The notes below the pieces were generated by a model. The model did not search any database. It saw nothing but the letters and a program-made list of their open reading frames with translations, and had not been told where the DNA came from. DNA of 64,000 nt from Linum tenue (Eukaryota > Streptophyta > Magnoliopsida > Malpighiales > Linaceae), in the NCBI GenBank assembly GCA_946122785.1, contig CAMGYJ010000010.1:49001134-49065133 (forward strand), read 5' to 3'. A program made the translations under genes and the position numbers. Positions 45,901 through 58,536 of the stretch are shown piece after piece; position 1 is the first letter of the stretch, and the number at the start of each line of letters is the position of its first letter.

Positions 45901-48775
45901 CAGTTTCCAAAAATTTCACACCCACAAATATTCTCTTATGGTTTCTTGCAGGTTATTATTTACTGATCTTGGTGGAGAACGGCGGTTTGCTTCTATTGTT
46001 GCTAAGAGATTAGAATCTCTAGGAGCCTTGACACAAGGGGACCGCAGGTACTAACTCGAATATTGGTCACCACTTTGACTTGTTAGGGATGAGATAGCAA
46101 GTTCTACTTTCCTTTTCATACATTGTTTCGATAAGTGATGTTGGCCCCTTGTTCGTTTGTTGCTTTTATTCTTCTCTGATGTTCAGCTTGTCTGCTGTTA
46201 ACTGAGTTTTTCATTATAATTTCGCCGATGCAGAGCAGGACCATCTTTGAGTGCTTACAATTATGATAGTGTATATGGGAAAAAGGCTTTGATGGTCATG
46301 TATAGGGGAATCATGGAACAGGTTCTACACTTCTTGTGATTGTGATTTTTAAGTATCTATATCTGCAATTCGTCCATATTGTGAACTTACGAGTCTCCTG
46401 ATTTTCAGGAATTGCTACCTGTGGTCCCTCCTGGATGTTCATCTGACAAGCCAGATACAAGTCAAGAGTTCATAATGAAGGCAAAAGCTGCCCTCGTCTC
46501 AGTTGGAATAGTCAGAGACACTGTTCTTGGTATTCCGCTTTCCAAATCAAATATCTTGCGTTCTTGGATTGAACAATCTGATATTTACCTTAGGCTCATA
46601 CGGTCCCTAGATTAGTCTATTATCTGGTTCTTGCTTTGTAGCCTTCTGAAACATTGTTTTTTAAATGTTATTTTAACATCCCAGGTTTACATTTTTGGCA
46701 TAGGTAACGGTATGGACCGTGGAAAATTATCTGGGCGCATTATTGATTCTGATATGCACGATGTTGGTCGTTTTCTGAATCGATTACTGGGCCTGCCTCC
46801 TGAGATTCAGAACAGGTCTGGTGTTTTCTGAAAGATAATGTACCTCTTATAGTAAACTGTACTCCTTGGCCTAATTTGCTTGTCAATAATCTACAGGCTG
46901 TTTGAGTTATTTGTCAGCATCTTAGATCTTTTGATTCACAATGCTCGTATTGAGGGAAATCTTGATTCAGGGATCATTGATATGAAAGCAAACTTCATTG
47001 AACTACAAGGGACGCCAAAGGTAACTCTCTAGTTTGTTAATTGTTTGCTGCATGATTTCAGCTAATTATCTTCTCTCATATTGTAGAAGGTGCATGTGGA
47101 TCAAATGTCTGGTGCCTCAACAGTGCTCTTTACCTTTTCTGTTGACCGTGGAGTCACATGGGAGGTACCTAACTTCTGTATTATTCTTGCTTTAAGCAAC
47201 TAGCAGCGCTTGTCAATACGGTTTTGAATGTGGTTGAGCTTCCTGAGCAGCAAACATAAAACATGTGATTTTTTGCTCCACTCTTAGGCTGCAAATGCCA
47301 TGCTAGGGGAGAAGCAAAAGGATGGCCTTGTTTGCTCCAATGATGGGTTCTATGAATCTAAGAGAGAGTGGTTAGGGAAACGGCACTTCATTTTAGTTTT
47401 CGAAAGGTATTTTCTGTTCTCTGTCATCTCACTCGTTCATTGTTTTCCAGCTGATGTTGCATCTTTCAAATTCTTCCATTGAAGAGAGGAGTGGTCAAAT
47501 AGAAGTTTCTATAAGGGAAGTACCTTTTCGATTTGACTTTTGGAATCTTAATCTGGATTCGGGCATGTCTTGAGGGATGTTTCACTCACAAAATGAAGTC
47601 AAAATTTATATTAGAATTGTGCTGAGGTTGAACTCCGCTCAGTAGCTACCAATTCGTAATTTAGACAGTTCAACTGTTTTCCCTTGAAAGGCGAGTTTTT
47701 GCTTTGTAATCACAGTACATGCATTTATTTTGTACCTTTGACAATTAGTTCAACTTGGCAACCCCTTCTCCGTAGCTGCACTTACACTATGCTGCATCAA
47801 ATTCTTCTGCTCCTGATTGCCTGTTCATTTTTTGTTGAGGGTGATCCGTGGTTTGATTCTGCTGTTTCAGTGCCGCTTCTGGAATGTTTAAGATAATCAG
47901 GCCACCAGTTGGGGAATCAGTAAGGCAAGAAATTAAATATTATCCAACTTAATTATTGTGACTTTATTTTTCTTGCTCACACACTCCCCACTCCCCTTTT
48001 CCCCTTCTCGACTCCATTTATCCCTTCTGCAGGGAGATGTCCCTGTCCGAGTTGAGAAGCAAGTACAGAAAACTGTCTTCTCTAGAAAAAGCACGCAGCG
48101 GTTGGGAAGATGAATATGAAGTTTCATCCAGACAGGTTAAGACAGTAGTGGTTTCTAGAGCTAATACCGCCTTTCAGTCTTCCTAGGTATTTATTAATCA
48201 CTATGTGTTAACCTGATAAAAGGATTAACTTCTCCTGCAGTGCATGCATGGCCCCAACTGTAAGGTTGGCATCTATTGTACCGTGGGTAAAAGAGTGCAA
48301 GAAGTTTATGTTCTGGGTGGCATCATTCTTCCAGTTTGGGGTACCATAGAGAAGGCCCTTTCTCGACAGGTGAAGTTCTAGCCACAGTAGGACATTTGTA
48401 AAACGTTTTAATCTTGTTCATTCTTGTACATGAATGGCTCGACTGTCAACCAATAATCATATGAACTCTTTACTTGAAACAAAATGTTAGTTTATAAAAT
48501 GGTTAATTGATTAAAAGCTGGAGTAACCTTGACAACAGGCTCGTCAAAGTCATAAGCGGCTCCGTGTTGTGCGATTAGAAACCACTGCAGATAGTCAGAG
48601 GATTGTTGGAATTCTTGTCCCAAGTGGGGCTGTTGAATCTGTGCTTGAAGGTTGGACGATCTGTCGGTCTCTCTTTTGTATGTTCTTTGTGTAAACATCT
48701 TGTCTTATCAGACTTTTTACCCCCTTCTGCTCATAATTTGCAGATCTGTCGTGGGGCAAGGATATTGATGATTGA
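33910..48775 (+). CDS. FGT1: FORGETTER1 / strawberry-notch-type DExH helicase-like chromatin co-regulator
   Basis: Intact 32-exon gene, 1,274 codons plus stop (Arabidopsis FGT1 is about 1,295). FGT1 is a nuclear protein linked to heat-stress memory, working with chromatin remodellers to keep promoters nucleosome-poor. Two LSD1-type zinc fingers: Cys 33/36/51/54 and 95/98/113/116. Walker [12 protein letters not shown] at 260-270, DECH box 372-375, PHD-type finger about 675-725, motif [10 protein letters not shown] 869-876. Exons: 33910-34398, 35974-36039, 36164-36337, 36416-36546, 36714-36790, 39153-39334, 39453-39530, 40873-41005, 41126-41186, 41307-41388, 41757-41885, 42009-42152, 42279-42378, 42454-42585, 42722-42792, 42880-43052, 43196-43289, 44549-44646, 44734-44869, 45014-45120, 45952-46047, 46234-46321, 46409-46529, 46704-46815, 46897-47020, 47087-47164, 47288-47406, 47871-47924, 48033-48135, 48241-48369, 48539-48650, 48744-48775. 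Intron 28 appears to use a GC donor. All segments sum to a multiple of three. Confidence 0.95.
37200..37901 (+). mobile_element. Helitron-like 3' end in FGT1 intron 5
   Basis: An extremely AT-rich block ends with an imperfect hairpin (ACTCACCCG...CGGACGAGT, 37869-37891) and then TAAAAAG-CTAG followed by T, the layout of a Helitron terminus. The 5' end (expected TC) was not located, so the left limit is arbitrary. A similar AGCTAGT occurs at 38451-38457. A (TA)10 tract lies at about 38270-38290. Confidence 0.45.
45218..45243. repeat. T26 tract in FGT1 intron 20
   Basis: A pure run of about 26 T lies 100 bp after exon 20. It could be the reverse-strand tail of a lost retroelement, but no element body was seen beside it. 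Confidence 0.8.
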
Positions 48776-49625
48776 AAGGGGTTTCATTAAGATAACTAAG
48801 ACTTGCCCCCTTCAAAGCTGCTCTGACACGAGAGTTTGGGAGAAAAACTGGAGAACTATGAAGGTACAGAGAAGTAAACTGGAGAACTGTAAAGGTACGG
48901 GGAAGTAGTAGAAACATGGACTTGTTGCTGGAATCTTCATTCTGATTAGTTAATGTGCTACCACGCTCTCATTTTTTTTTGGCGTGTTTTGGGCTCAGAG
49001 GGGTTGGTGGTAGCTGAAACCATATAATTTTTTGCAATTCTTCTGCTGAAATGAGGACAGAAGAAGCCACGGTCGCTTGCTCACTACTGCTTGGGTTGTC
49101 AGTCTCTGTAACAACTGTAATTTTTTATTTATTGTTATTGTTGGCTGACTACCCAGCCTACAAAAATGAAATGAGAATTCCAGATGCCGCTTTGTTGATT
49201 AAATACCGACAGGAGGTCCAGTATTCGGATGCACTATGGATAGAAGACACGCCGAGCTTGAGGTTTGACAACCTAACCAGCCTGCCAATTGAGTCGTTGT
49301 GGACTAAGTCAACATTGATGAGGTTGGTTCTGGATAACAAGAGGTTGGGTTTGGGAGGTCTACGTTTCAGTCTTTCAGATGTGCTAAGCAATATGAAATT
49401 TGACCGTATGTGCTGGATGCGGTTGCCAGACAAAGGCAAAACTAGCGTGGGATGAGGGATGTTGAACTTCCGGAAGGGAGAGGGAATCTGACATATCCAA
49501 AGGCTACTACTAGCGCCTGGGGTGTGGATTAAGCCTTTCCAAATGAAGAAGAGGATCTTAGGTGGGAGTAAGAGGTCCATTAGTGATCCAAAAATTTCAT
49601 ACATCTGTTAGCACTCACCATAGGT
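48776..49625. other. FGT1 3' flank, with a doubtful LINE remnant
   Basis: Sequence directly after the stop is presumably 3' UTR. On the minus strand, 49604-49158 is open for 148 codons and starts with LLLPPKILFFIWKGLI, which resembles the PPK-x-x-FFLW core of the LINE RVT zinc-binding domain; the rest of the frame does not match that family, so only a remnant is suggested. The region is not otherwise recognised. Confidence 0.35.
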
Positions 49626-49626
49626 C

Positions 49627-50850
<1,224 letters not shown>

Positions 50851-50923
50851 CGTCGGATTAGAGCTTGATGATTTTGGAAAAGGAAGGTTGCCCACCTTTC
50901 TGGACAAAAACGAAGTCTTATGT

Positions 50924-52239
50924 GGAAAAAATCCAAAAGTACCACTGTTTAGAAAAAAATTTCCAAAAATACCACCCAACCCAAAAAAATTCCAAAAATA
51001 CCACCCTTTTTCAAAAACCGCCACCCCACCCAGCGGTTTGGTCGAAAACCGCTTGTCGGGGGCGCGGTTTTGGACCAAACCGCGGGCCTAGGGGGCGGTT
51101 ATAAAAAAAAAAAAAAATTGGACCAAAACCGCTGGGTGGGGTGGCGGTTTGGCCCAAAACCGCCACCCCAACCAGCGGTTTGGTCCAAAAGTTCGGTCGA
51201 AACTTCAAACGAACGTAACTTTGCACTCGGGTATCCGATCGTAGCGATTTTTTTTTCATTTCGCATAACTTTTCAAGATCTACAACTTTTACTAGGATGA
51301 AATTTTCAAAAAAGGAACTATTTGTGGATATACGGGACCTTGAGAATAACTTTACCTTTACTTTTCAGAAATCCATGTACATTTTGAAATTATGATTATA
51401 TTAAAAGTTGTAGATCTTGAAAAGTTATACGGAATCAAAAAAAAGTTCATAACATTCGGAGTTTGGAGCACAAAGTTATGACCGCCCAAAGTTTGACGAA
51501 AGGCGAGACCCGGCGGTTTGCGGCTTGCAAGATCTCAAAAAGTTTGCGGCCTCCATTTTTTGAATCCGAATCACTTTTTGAGATATTGCAAGTCTCAAAC
51601 AGTCGGGTTCCGTCTTCGTCTCGAAAAAACGTCATTTGCCACCCCAAACGGCATTTTTTTTATTTCGTCAAACTTTGGGCGGCCATAACTTTGTGCTCCA
51701 AAATCCGAATGTCATGAATTTGTTTTTTATTCCGCATAACTTTTCAAGATCTACAACTTTTAATATAATCATAATTTCAAAATGCACATGGATTTCTGAA
51801 AAGTAAAGGTAAAGTTATTCTCAAGGTCCCGTATATCCACAAATAGTTCCTGTTTTGAAAATTTCATCCTAGTAAAAGTTGTAGATCCTGAAAAGTTATG
51901 CGAAATGAAAAAAAGAATCACTACGATCGGATACCCGAGTGCAAAGTTACGTTCGTTTGAAGTTTCGACCGAATTTTTGGACCAAACCGCTGGTTGGGGT
52001 GGCGGTTTTGGGCCAAACCGCCACCCCACCCAGCGGTTTTGGTCCAAATTTTTTTTTTTTATAACCGCCCCCTAGGCCCGCGGTTTGGTCCAAAACCGCG
52101 CCCCCGACAAGCGGTTTTCGACCAAACCGCTGGGTGGGGTGGCGGTTTTTGAAAAAGGGTGGTATTTTTGGAATTTTTTGGAATTGAGTGGTATTTTTGG
52201 AATTTTTTTTTTAAACAGTGGTACTTTTGGATTTTTTCC
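50924..52239. mobile_element. Foldback Mutator-like element, 1,316 bp, perfect 9-bp target duplication
   Basis: Two arms of about 550-600 bp are near-perfect inverted copies around a centre near 51580. They start GGAAAAAATCCAAAAGTACC and carry repeated AAACCGC/GCGGTTT boxes (CACCCAGCGGTTTGGTC, CGGGCCTAGGGGGCGG). The exact direct repeat GTCTTATGT at 50915-50923 and 52240-52248 fixes the ends and gives the Mutator-like class. There is no protein-coding content. Transcription through it would give a hairpin RNA of over 500 bp. It lies between the convergent FGT1 and metacaspase genes. Confidence 0.92.
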
Positions 52240-52457
52240 GTCTTATGTGCAGGTGAGGGAGTAGAACTGTAGAGTCCTTCGAGTTATGGTCATGCTCCAT
52301 TCATTATAAAAAATCCATCACCTTGTGTGGCAAGAAATCAATTACACCAAATTTGAAGTGCGAGTGTTTTTAGGCTGAAGAATGAACATGCAGGGAGTTT
52401 GTATATGGATGCTAAATCGATTTCTATTTTTCTAATTCATCGAAAATCGAATTTAGC

Positions 52458-52935
52458 AACAATTATCTATACTGGTTTTGGTAGCAAAATATTAAGTGAA
52501 CAAGACCCAACAAATAACCCCTCAACAAACATGAACAAAGGCCTTCGTTTTCGATAATATAATGGTTTGTGAATTTATCACAAGTTCACAATAAGATTAA
52601 TAATATTAGAATGTGTTTTATACTTCTTAATCGGTTGTTGATATTGAGTAAATATGAGATGAATTTAGGCTGAATTCTATGCTAGCTACACAAATTTGTA
52701 ATTACAAATCAATTGTGTCAACTTAATATATTATGAATTGAAAAAAAATATGTTTGTTATTATTATTAATATTAAAAGTTACCCGGCCAATGCCGGGAAT
52801 AAAGCTAGTTATCTATACTGGTTTTGGTAGCAAAATATTGAGTGAACAAGACCCAACAAATAACCCCTCAACAAACACGAACAAAGGTCCTCGTTTTCGG
52901 TAATATAATGGTTTGTGAATTTCTAGTTAGTTTCA
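52458..52935. repeat. 125-bp direct repeats around a Helitron-like terminus
   Basis: TTATCTATACTGGTTTTGGT... is present at about 52462-52583 and again at 52809-52930, about 95% alike. Between them is AT-rich DNA that ends in a perfect 6-bp-stem hairpin, CCCGGC-CAAT-GCCGGG (52782-52797), seven bases, then CTAG at 52805-52808 followed by T. This is the standard Helitron 3' end. The second repeat begins immediately after it. Confidence 0.55.
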
Positions 52936-52972
52936 ATTACTTGTTACCACTTACCACTTTCAATAAAAATAA

Positions 52973-53345
52973 GGGCAATGTCTATTTTTTACCCAAACCT
53001 TTTTCAGATTCTTTTATTTTAACCAAACCTATTGAATTCCTAAAAATTATCCAAACGTTAACTCTCCGTCAACTTTTCTGTTAGTAATGCTGACTAAGTA
53101 TGACCATAATGAGTTGACTTCCTATGTGGCGGTCAGAATACCATCATTTACTATTTTTAATAAAAAGATTATAAAAAAATAAAACAAAATCTCACCTCTC
53201 ACGTGGACGAAATAAGTAACGGTAACAGAATGAATGCCCAGACTTTGATAAATTATAATACGTTTGGATAATAAATAGAATTTCTATAAGTTTGGTTAAA
53301 ATAAAAGAATTTGAAAAAGGTTTGGGTAAAAAATAGACATTGCCC
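52973..53345. mobile_element. Mutator-like MITE, 373 bp, exact 9-bp target duplication
   Basis: Ends GGGCAATGTCTATTTTTTAC and its complement form inverted repeats of about 55-80 bp with few mismatches. The direct repeat TAAAAATAA at 52964-52972 and 53346-53354 is exact. No coding content. Confidence 0.9.
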
Positions 53346-53354
53346 TAAAAATAA

Positions 53355-53745
53355 CAATGAATGGTTCGATTTTGGGTCAATATGATATGGTCTGTTGGTT
53401 AATGGTTTTTACCGGGTAGACTCCCTTCTGCAATCTCCCAACTCAGATCCACTAAAAACAAGATATTCAAAAATCCACCAGCTCATTATTCGACAACATA
53501 AACTCACTGAGCTTAATAAACAAATATAAAGAAAGTCCAATGGGAGAAATTGTCCTTGGGATTTTTGAGCTCCTCGACTAGTCACATGGACCCAGAAGGC
53601 CAGACCAGATTGAAACCAGATAAGCAAACACCAGTATACCACACACACCAAGGATACATCATGCATAATAACATAGTATCACCGTATGACTAGACTTCCC
53701 ACATAAATAAAAATACTAGGAAAGGAGCCTTGTGATGGAAGTAAA
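53355..53745. other. Metacaspase 3' flank
   Basis: The stretch next to 53745 is presumably 3' UTR of the minus-strand metacaspase. No further gene or bounded repeat was recognised here; an open frame of 85 codons on the minus strand has no recognisable features. Confidence 0.5.
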
Positions 53746-55412
53746 TCAGCAGATGAATGGAGCACGGATGAGATCATCACTGCAGTATAGTCCGGGTTGC
53801 TGGGTAAAACCCTGTTTCTTCAGCAAATTCCTAGCCTTTAAAACAACATCTTCATTAGTAACTTGGTGGTTATCTGCTTCAGCTAGGATAGCCTGGATCG
53901 CGTTGCTAAGGGCTCCATAAGCTTGATCCGATCTCCCTGCAGGAGTTGCATCCGCAGAAGTTTGGTCACTCTGGCAGCCACTTATGAGGATCCCACCCCC
54001 TGGCAGTGACCGCTTCGCAGGCCCAGCATAGACCTCCTGCTTGCTCCCCACCTCAGTCTCAAGAGCAGGTTTTGCATACCCATCGTCCTGTTCAAGTTTT
54101 TGCTTCAGAAACTCCTGAGCAAGGCCACCCACCATACCCAAGAACCCTCCACCACTCTCCCCTTCCCCGTGTTTCAATTTGTTCAAAATGACGTTCATGA
54201 ATTTCTTCACCTTGGGACTTGCATCTTCTCCAAACACGTCAAAAAGAGTTGGCCTCAGCTTCCCTACATCAATGTCATCTTTGCCCGTCTTTTGCTTGAG
54301 TATTTCTATGAGTGTTGACAGAGGCAGGGATCTGCTTTTCAGATAGGCTCGCTCACCAAACTCAGTTTCCACCTCCTTATCAGCAACATCAAGCTCTTCT
54401 TCCTCACCCCGACCACCACCTTGACCATGACGGTGGTGGCGCAGACCAGAAGGAATGTGGATTCCACGGGATTCTAATGCACCTTCTACAGTCTGGTGCA
54501 GGAAGCTTTTGAATCCAAAACCAGAAGACTCTGATTCGTTCTCCTTCTGTTCTGGACGGTTTGTGCTGTCTCCGATTTGTTCCTTGGCCTCGTCAATAAG
54601 GCCCCCGCTGTGACACGAATCTGATACAATTGTTATGCGGCAGCCTTCAGGTACCTTATCTACAAATTCCCTGAAATCATCATCTGCAGTGCTCATAGGG
54701 AAAGGAAAAAGATCAGGCATAGACGGTGTCCAAGTCCAACAGCCAAGGCAGAATCACATTGAAGAGAAGTACGAAACGACATGCCGTTGACATCCAGAGA
54801 ATTAGATGGAGCAAGAGGAATAAGAAGGAAAGCGGACGGAAGCACCTTATCAATTCTGTGGATCTCCGAGAACCATATGAGCACTAATTGATTTTATTAA
54901 TTAGTAAAATATGGGACACACCTATCCTATCTATCCATCCCATCCGACTATTTACCCCTTTTCTTCTTCCGTTTCTATAATCAGATCTCAGATCTGGTCT
55001 CAAACAAAGCAGCGGACCAACGGGTACAACATACAGCCAAACTAGGAAACACGAAAAAATACATACCGGTGATGAGATTCATGTCGCAGGGGACGATACA
55101 CTCGTCATAGCCAGTATCGTCTTCCTCTCCAGTCTCGGCGGGTAGCCTGGTGCCGTGGCCGCTGTAATGGAGGAAGAGAAAATCCCGCGGTGAGGCGGAG
55201 CTTACAAGATTGGTGATAGCGGATCGGATGTTTTTCCCGGTAGGTTGGGTGAAGGAGTCGTCCGTGTCGATCAAGACCGTGATATCGTCGGGGGAGAAAT
55301 CGTAGCGATCTACGAGACAACGGTTCATCCTACGGACATCGTTCACACATCCCTTCAGTTCCGCCTTGGTTCCTGGGTAATTGCATCCGATCAGAACTGC
55401 CTTCTTCCCCAT
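53746..55412 (-). CDS. MC4: Type II metacaspase (MC4-like)
   Basis: Two exons, 55412-55067 and 54683-53746, encode 427 residues (AtMC4 has 418). Metacaspases are Ca2+-dependent cysteine proteases that cut after Arg or Lys; MC4 is cytosolic and releases damage-signal peptides after wounding. The start [15 protein letters not shown] is the family's usual N-terminus. The catalytic dyad is present: His86 in HYSGHGTRL and Cys139 in SDSCHSGGL, with the calcium/specificity region [10 protein letters not shown] at 101-110. As in other type II enzymes there is no N-terminal prodomain, and a long acidic and glycine-rich linker (about 150-230) precedes the p10 part ([11 protein letters not shown]..., [18 protein letters not shown]). 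The single intron falls after DMNLIT, as expected for the family. FGT1 lies tail to tail with it. Confidence 0.95.
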
Positions 55413-55920
55413 ATTTCCGTACCGTGGCTTCGCTTCAGCTTTTTAGTGTGCGTTTATTACATCTCACTCGCACTTCAGCTGCATTTATCTATTCCTCTCC
55501 CCTACTAAGGATATCAATGGACGGATTTGGCTAAACCATCCCATCTCCGCTTTCAAATATCCAAATTCATACCAGTTCTATACCTATGTGTAAAGAGTTT
55601 TCCAAATACATCATAATACCCATGGGTTTCGAGTACCCATGAGTAATACCCGTCTCACACATCCAACATGATAACACCTAAAATTTTCTATATAAAATTT
55701 CAATTATAACACCGCAAAGCCCAAATCCTAATGTCACGAGACCACGGCTCCTGCGCAAAAAAAAAAAAAAAAAAAAAAAAACGGGTCGAAGCCAACAAAG
55801 CCCATATCCGGAAAAGCCATTCAGGCCATTTAATATGACCAAAGAACTCATAAAATTCAGCCCAGGTACTGGACAAAGCCATATGACCTTCACATCACTG
55901 AGACGCAGGCCAGCCTAGTT
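55413..55920. other. Metacaspase upstream region and A26 tract
   Basis: Short 5' leader and promoter sequence of the minus-strand metacaspase, then DNA with no gene. A run of about 26 A at 55756-55781 is the main feature; a weak frame beside it on the minus strand is not credible. Confidence 0.5.
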
Positions 55921-55921
55921 A

Positions 55922-56346
55922 TTCTGCAAACTTGAAAATTCGTTAGTATATACTAACTAATATTCAAAATGTATGAACTAATATCCAAGTCTGTTGAGTA
56001 TCTAGATAGCACAGACTAGTATTCAAAACATCACAAACTAGTATCCAGATAGCAGATACCAACTAATATCCACAATCAACCAACTAGTATTCAATATGGA
56101 TACTCTTATGTGTTATTTGGATACTTTTATGCGTTATCTGGATACTAATTATGTTCTGTATGAATACTATTCTGTGTTGTCTAGATATTAGTTTGTGAAT
56201 TTGGGATAATAGTTGATGCATGGTGGATATCAGTTAGCAAACTTTAAATACTAGTCTGTGCTCTCTAGATATTTTAATACTTGGATACTAGTTCATATAT
56301 TTTGGATATCAGTTAGTATCTGCTAACGAATTTTCAAGTTAGCAGA
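55922..56346. mobile_element. Foldback MITE of ~425 bp
   Basis: TCTGCAAACTTGAAAATTCG at the left and the complement TCTGCTAACTTGAAAATTCG at the right start long imperfect inverted arms. Both arms are made of a degenerate repeated word, CTAGTATCCA/TGGATACTAG (with ATTC or ATCC variants), about every 20-30 bp. A 3-bp TTA may flank it, which would fit PIF/Harbinger, but this is weak. Confidence 0.7.
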
Positions 56347-56469
56347 TTAACTTTTCCCGACGCAGGCAGGGGATAAGGGCAAATCCACGTGTCCTTCACC
56401 CGCCACTTTTGTGTACACAAATCTCGCTATCATTACCCACTCGGCCGCCTTGAAGAAGAGTCCTGATCA

Positions 56470-56917
56470 AGGTTGTTAACTCGCGGGTTGACCCGGACCC
56501 GGTTGAGCTAGTGGGTCAAGGGTTAATGGGTCAACCGTTTTAGTCCGGTTTGGCCCGGAAATATAGAAAGAGTCATTATATTGTACTTATCCTCATAAAT
56601 TATATCAAATTTTATCTAACATATGAGTTATAGCATATAATATTACACCAAAATAACATATCGTACTTAGATCCAACATATAGTGAAAATTCACACACAC
56701 TTATATAACATAAATATTCAAATGTTCAACTTAGTATTCCAAAGATTGAATTAGGCGAAAAGAAAAATTGGAAAATAGGTACATTTCGCAAACTAGAGAA
56801 AAAAATAACGCAATTTAAACTCCAACCCGGTACCTTATAGCGGTCGGCCCGGCGAGTGCGTGCGGCCCGTTTTTCTCACCGGGTCAGGGTCAAATTGGGT
56901 CGACCCGTGGGTCAGGT
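56470..56917. mobile_element. Non-autonomous hAT element, 448 bp, exact 8-bp target duplication
   Basis: CCTGATCA at 56462-56469 and 56918-56925 flanks a segment whose ends are rich in GGGTTGACCC, GACCCGG and GGGTCA words in opposite orientation. The AT-rich middle encodes nothing. Confidence 0.8.
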
Positions 56918-56925
56918 CCTGATCA

Positions 56926-57669
56926 ATCCACCGCCACACCGCCAGGGAGGTCTGACGAGAGAACCACGGAAAATCGGATCTGTCGTTCTTCCCAAACCAC
57001 CACTACCTTCTTCCTTGTACGCCTGCAAAACAGAGGTACACAAAAACAGAGCAGTAGCCAACGAATCGAGAAAAATTAACAGAGAGGGCACAAATATGGT
57101 AGGGCCGAAGTAGAGCAAGCAGTAGTATTTTACACCAGATCAGTAAAAACATAAGCTAAGTAACCATGCGATTGCAAAAGGAACAGATAGAACAACAACA
57201 AGAGATTTGAAAACAAGAGTAAAGCACTACTTACGAAAAATTGAAGGAAACTGCAGAAACGAAACAGGAAATCAAACCATAGACAAACCACTAACAAACA
57301 GAAAAGACAGAAAAAGAAGAACTCCCAGCAATAGAACGTGATTGTTCATTTGTTTGGATTTCGATCATGTGGCAAAGCTGGTATCACCATGACAGGATTG
57401 TTCCAGCTGAAGGGGATAAGCCGTCGACGAAGGTTTCCGGTCCACGAACTTGGCAGCGGGAATCGAGCCGTAGAAGCGTCAATACTCAATGTTGGAGTTG
57501 GATCTTGGATGCCACAACCTTCTTTCCGGGATAGGGAATTGCTTTCAGCTTCACCTCTTCTTTGTTTACTTGCTACTACAAGCTACGTTGGAAGAAGTTT
57601 TTTGTCAGTTCCTTTCTTTGACCGTCTTTCCCCTTTCCGTGGCATTCCTTTTGAGCTGGCAATAAGCCT
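56926..57669. other. Unassigned DNA with a 112-codon open frame
   Basis: The plus-strand frame at 57338-57676 (starting MIVHLFGFRSCGKAG) has no domain I recognise, and its composition is like other non-coding frames here. The phrase TTGAGCTGGCAATAAGCC occurs at 57650 and again at 58105, either side of the following element, which suggests a local duplication. Confidence 0.3.
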
Positions 57670-57677
57670 ATATTGAG

Positions 57678-58077
57678 TAGAGGTGGCAATTAGGATCCAA
57701 ATCCATGAATCCAATCCATCCACTAAATTATCCACCTAATCCAATCCATTTGATCCAAATTCAATTGGGTTTATGGATTCATGAATCAATCCATAGATCC
57801 AAATGATAAATTACAATTTGGTATCTATATTTGTTATATTTTACAATTTGGTACCTAAAATCTATATTTTTATACGAAAAATATTATTGAAAAATTACAT
57901 TTTGGCACCTAAAATTTTTCATTATGACATTTTAGTACCAAAACTTTTCAAATTTTACATTTTGATCCAAGCCTTGGATATCATTTTGATTCATGGATCA
58001 ATCCACCAATTCATTTGATCCATGAATCCACCAATCCAATCCACGAATTCACGAATCCGATCCAATTGCCACCTCTA
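57678..58077. mobile_element. hAT-type MITE, 400 bp
   Basis: Ends TAGAGGTGGCAATT and AATTGCCACCTCTA are perfect inverted repeats, followed inward by many copies of AATCCA and GATCCA in both orientations. Flanks ATATTGAG and TTGTTGAG match at six of eight bases, an eroded 8-bp target duplication. Confidence 0.8.
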
Positions 58078-58085
58078 TTGTTGAG

Positions 58086-58536
58086 CTGCCGCATGCTACC
58101 CCTATTGAGCTGGCAATAAGCCCAACTGGGGCGCACACGTCTCAATTGGCCTTATTGCCGCCTTAACTTGTCTCTTATGTTGTTTTGAATTAATTTGTCG
58201 CGGTAAAAATAGATTGGACAGTAGATTTATCACGGTAAAAATAGATTGTGGTTTTATAGGATAGAGCGCACGCATATATTGGACCCATAAATATTTTTGG
58301 GCACCCCGTCAAATTTAATAGTTCAGCAGTACGAAAATATTCAAGCGTCCGAGAGTATTAGTCAGGCCGAAATCCGCCTGGGTGATTCCACGTGATCGAT
58401 CTTTCTGTCGCAGGAGAGGGCCGTTGTCACTTCTCATGTGATCGCCAGGATTCCTTCCTAGCTCATATAGCTCTAGTACAGTAGCCTAGCATGCATGAAA
58501 TAGGGACACGTACGGATGCTTCTCCTTATAATCATA
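58086..58536. other. ABC transporter 3' flank
   Basis: No gene is seen between the MITE and the stop codon of the minus-strand transporter. The right part presumably includes its 3' UTR; no clear polyadenylation signal was singled out. Confidence 0.5.

Noticed and set aside
57338..57676. 112-codon plus-strand frame
   Set aside because: No recognisable domain or homologue, no intron structure, overlaps DNA flanking a MITE; chance frame is likely.
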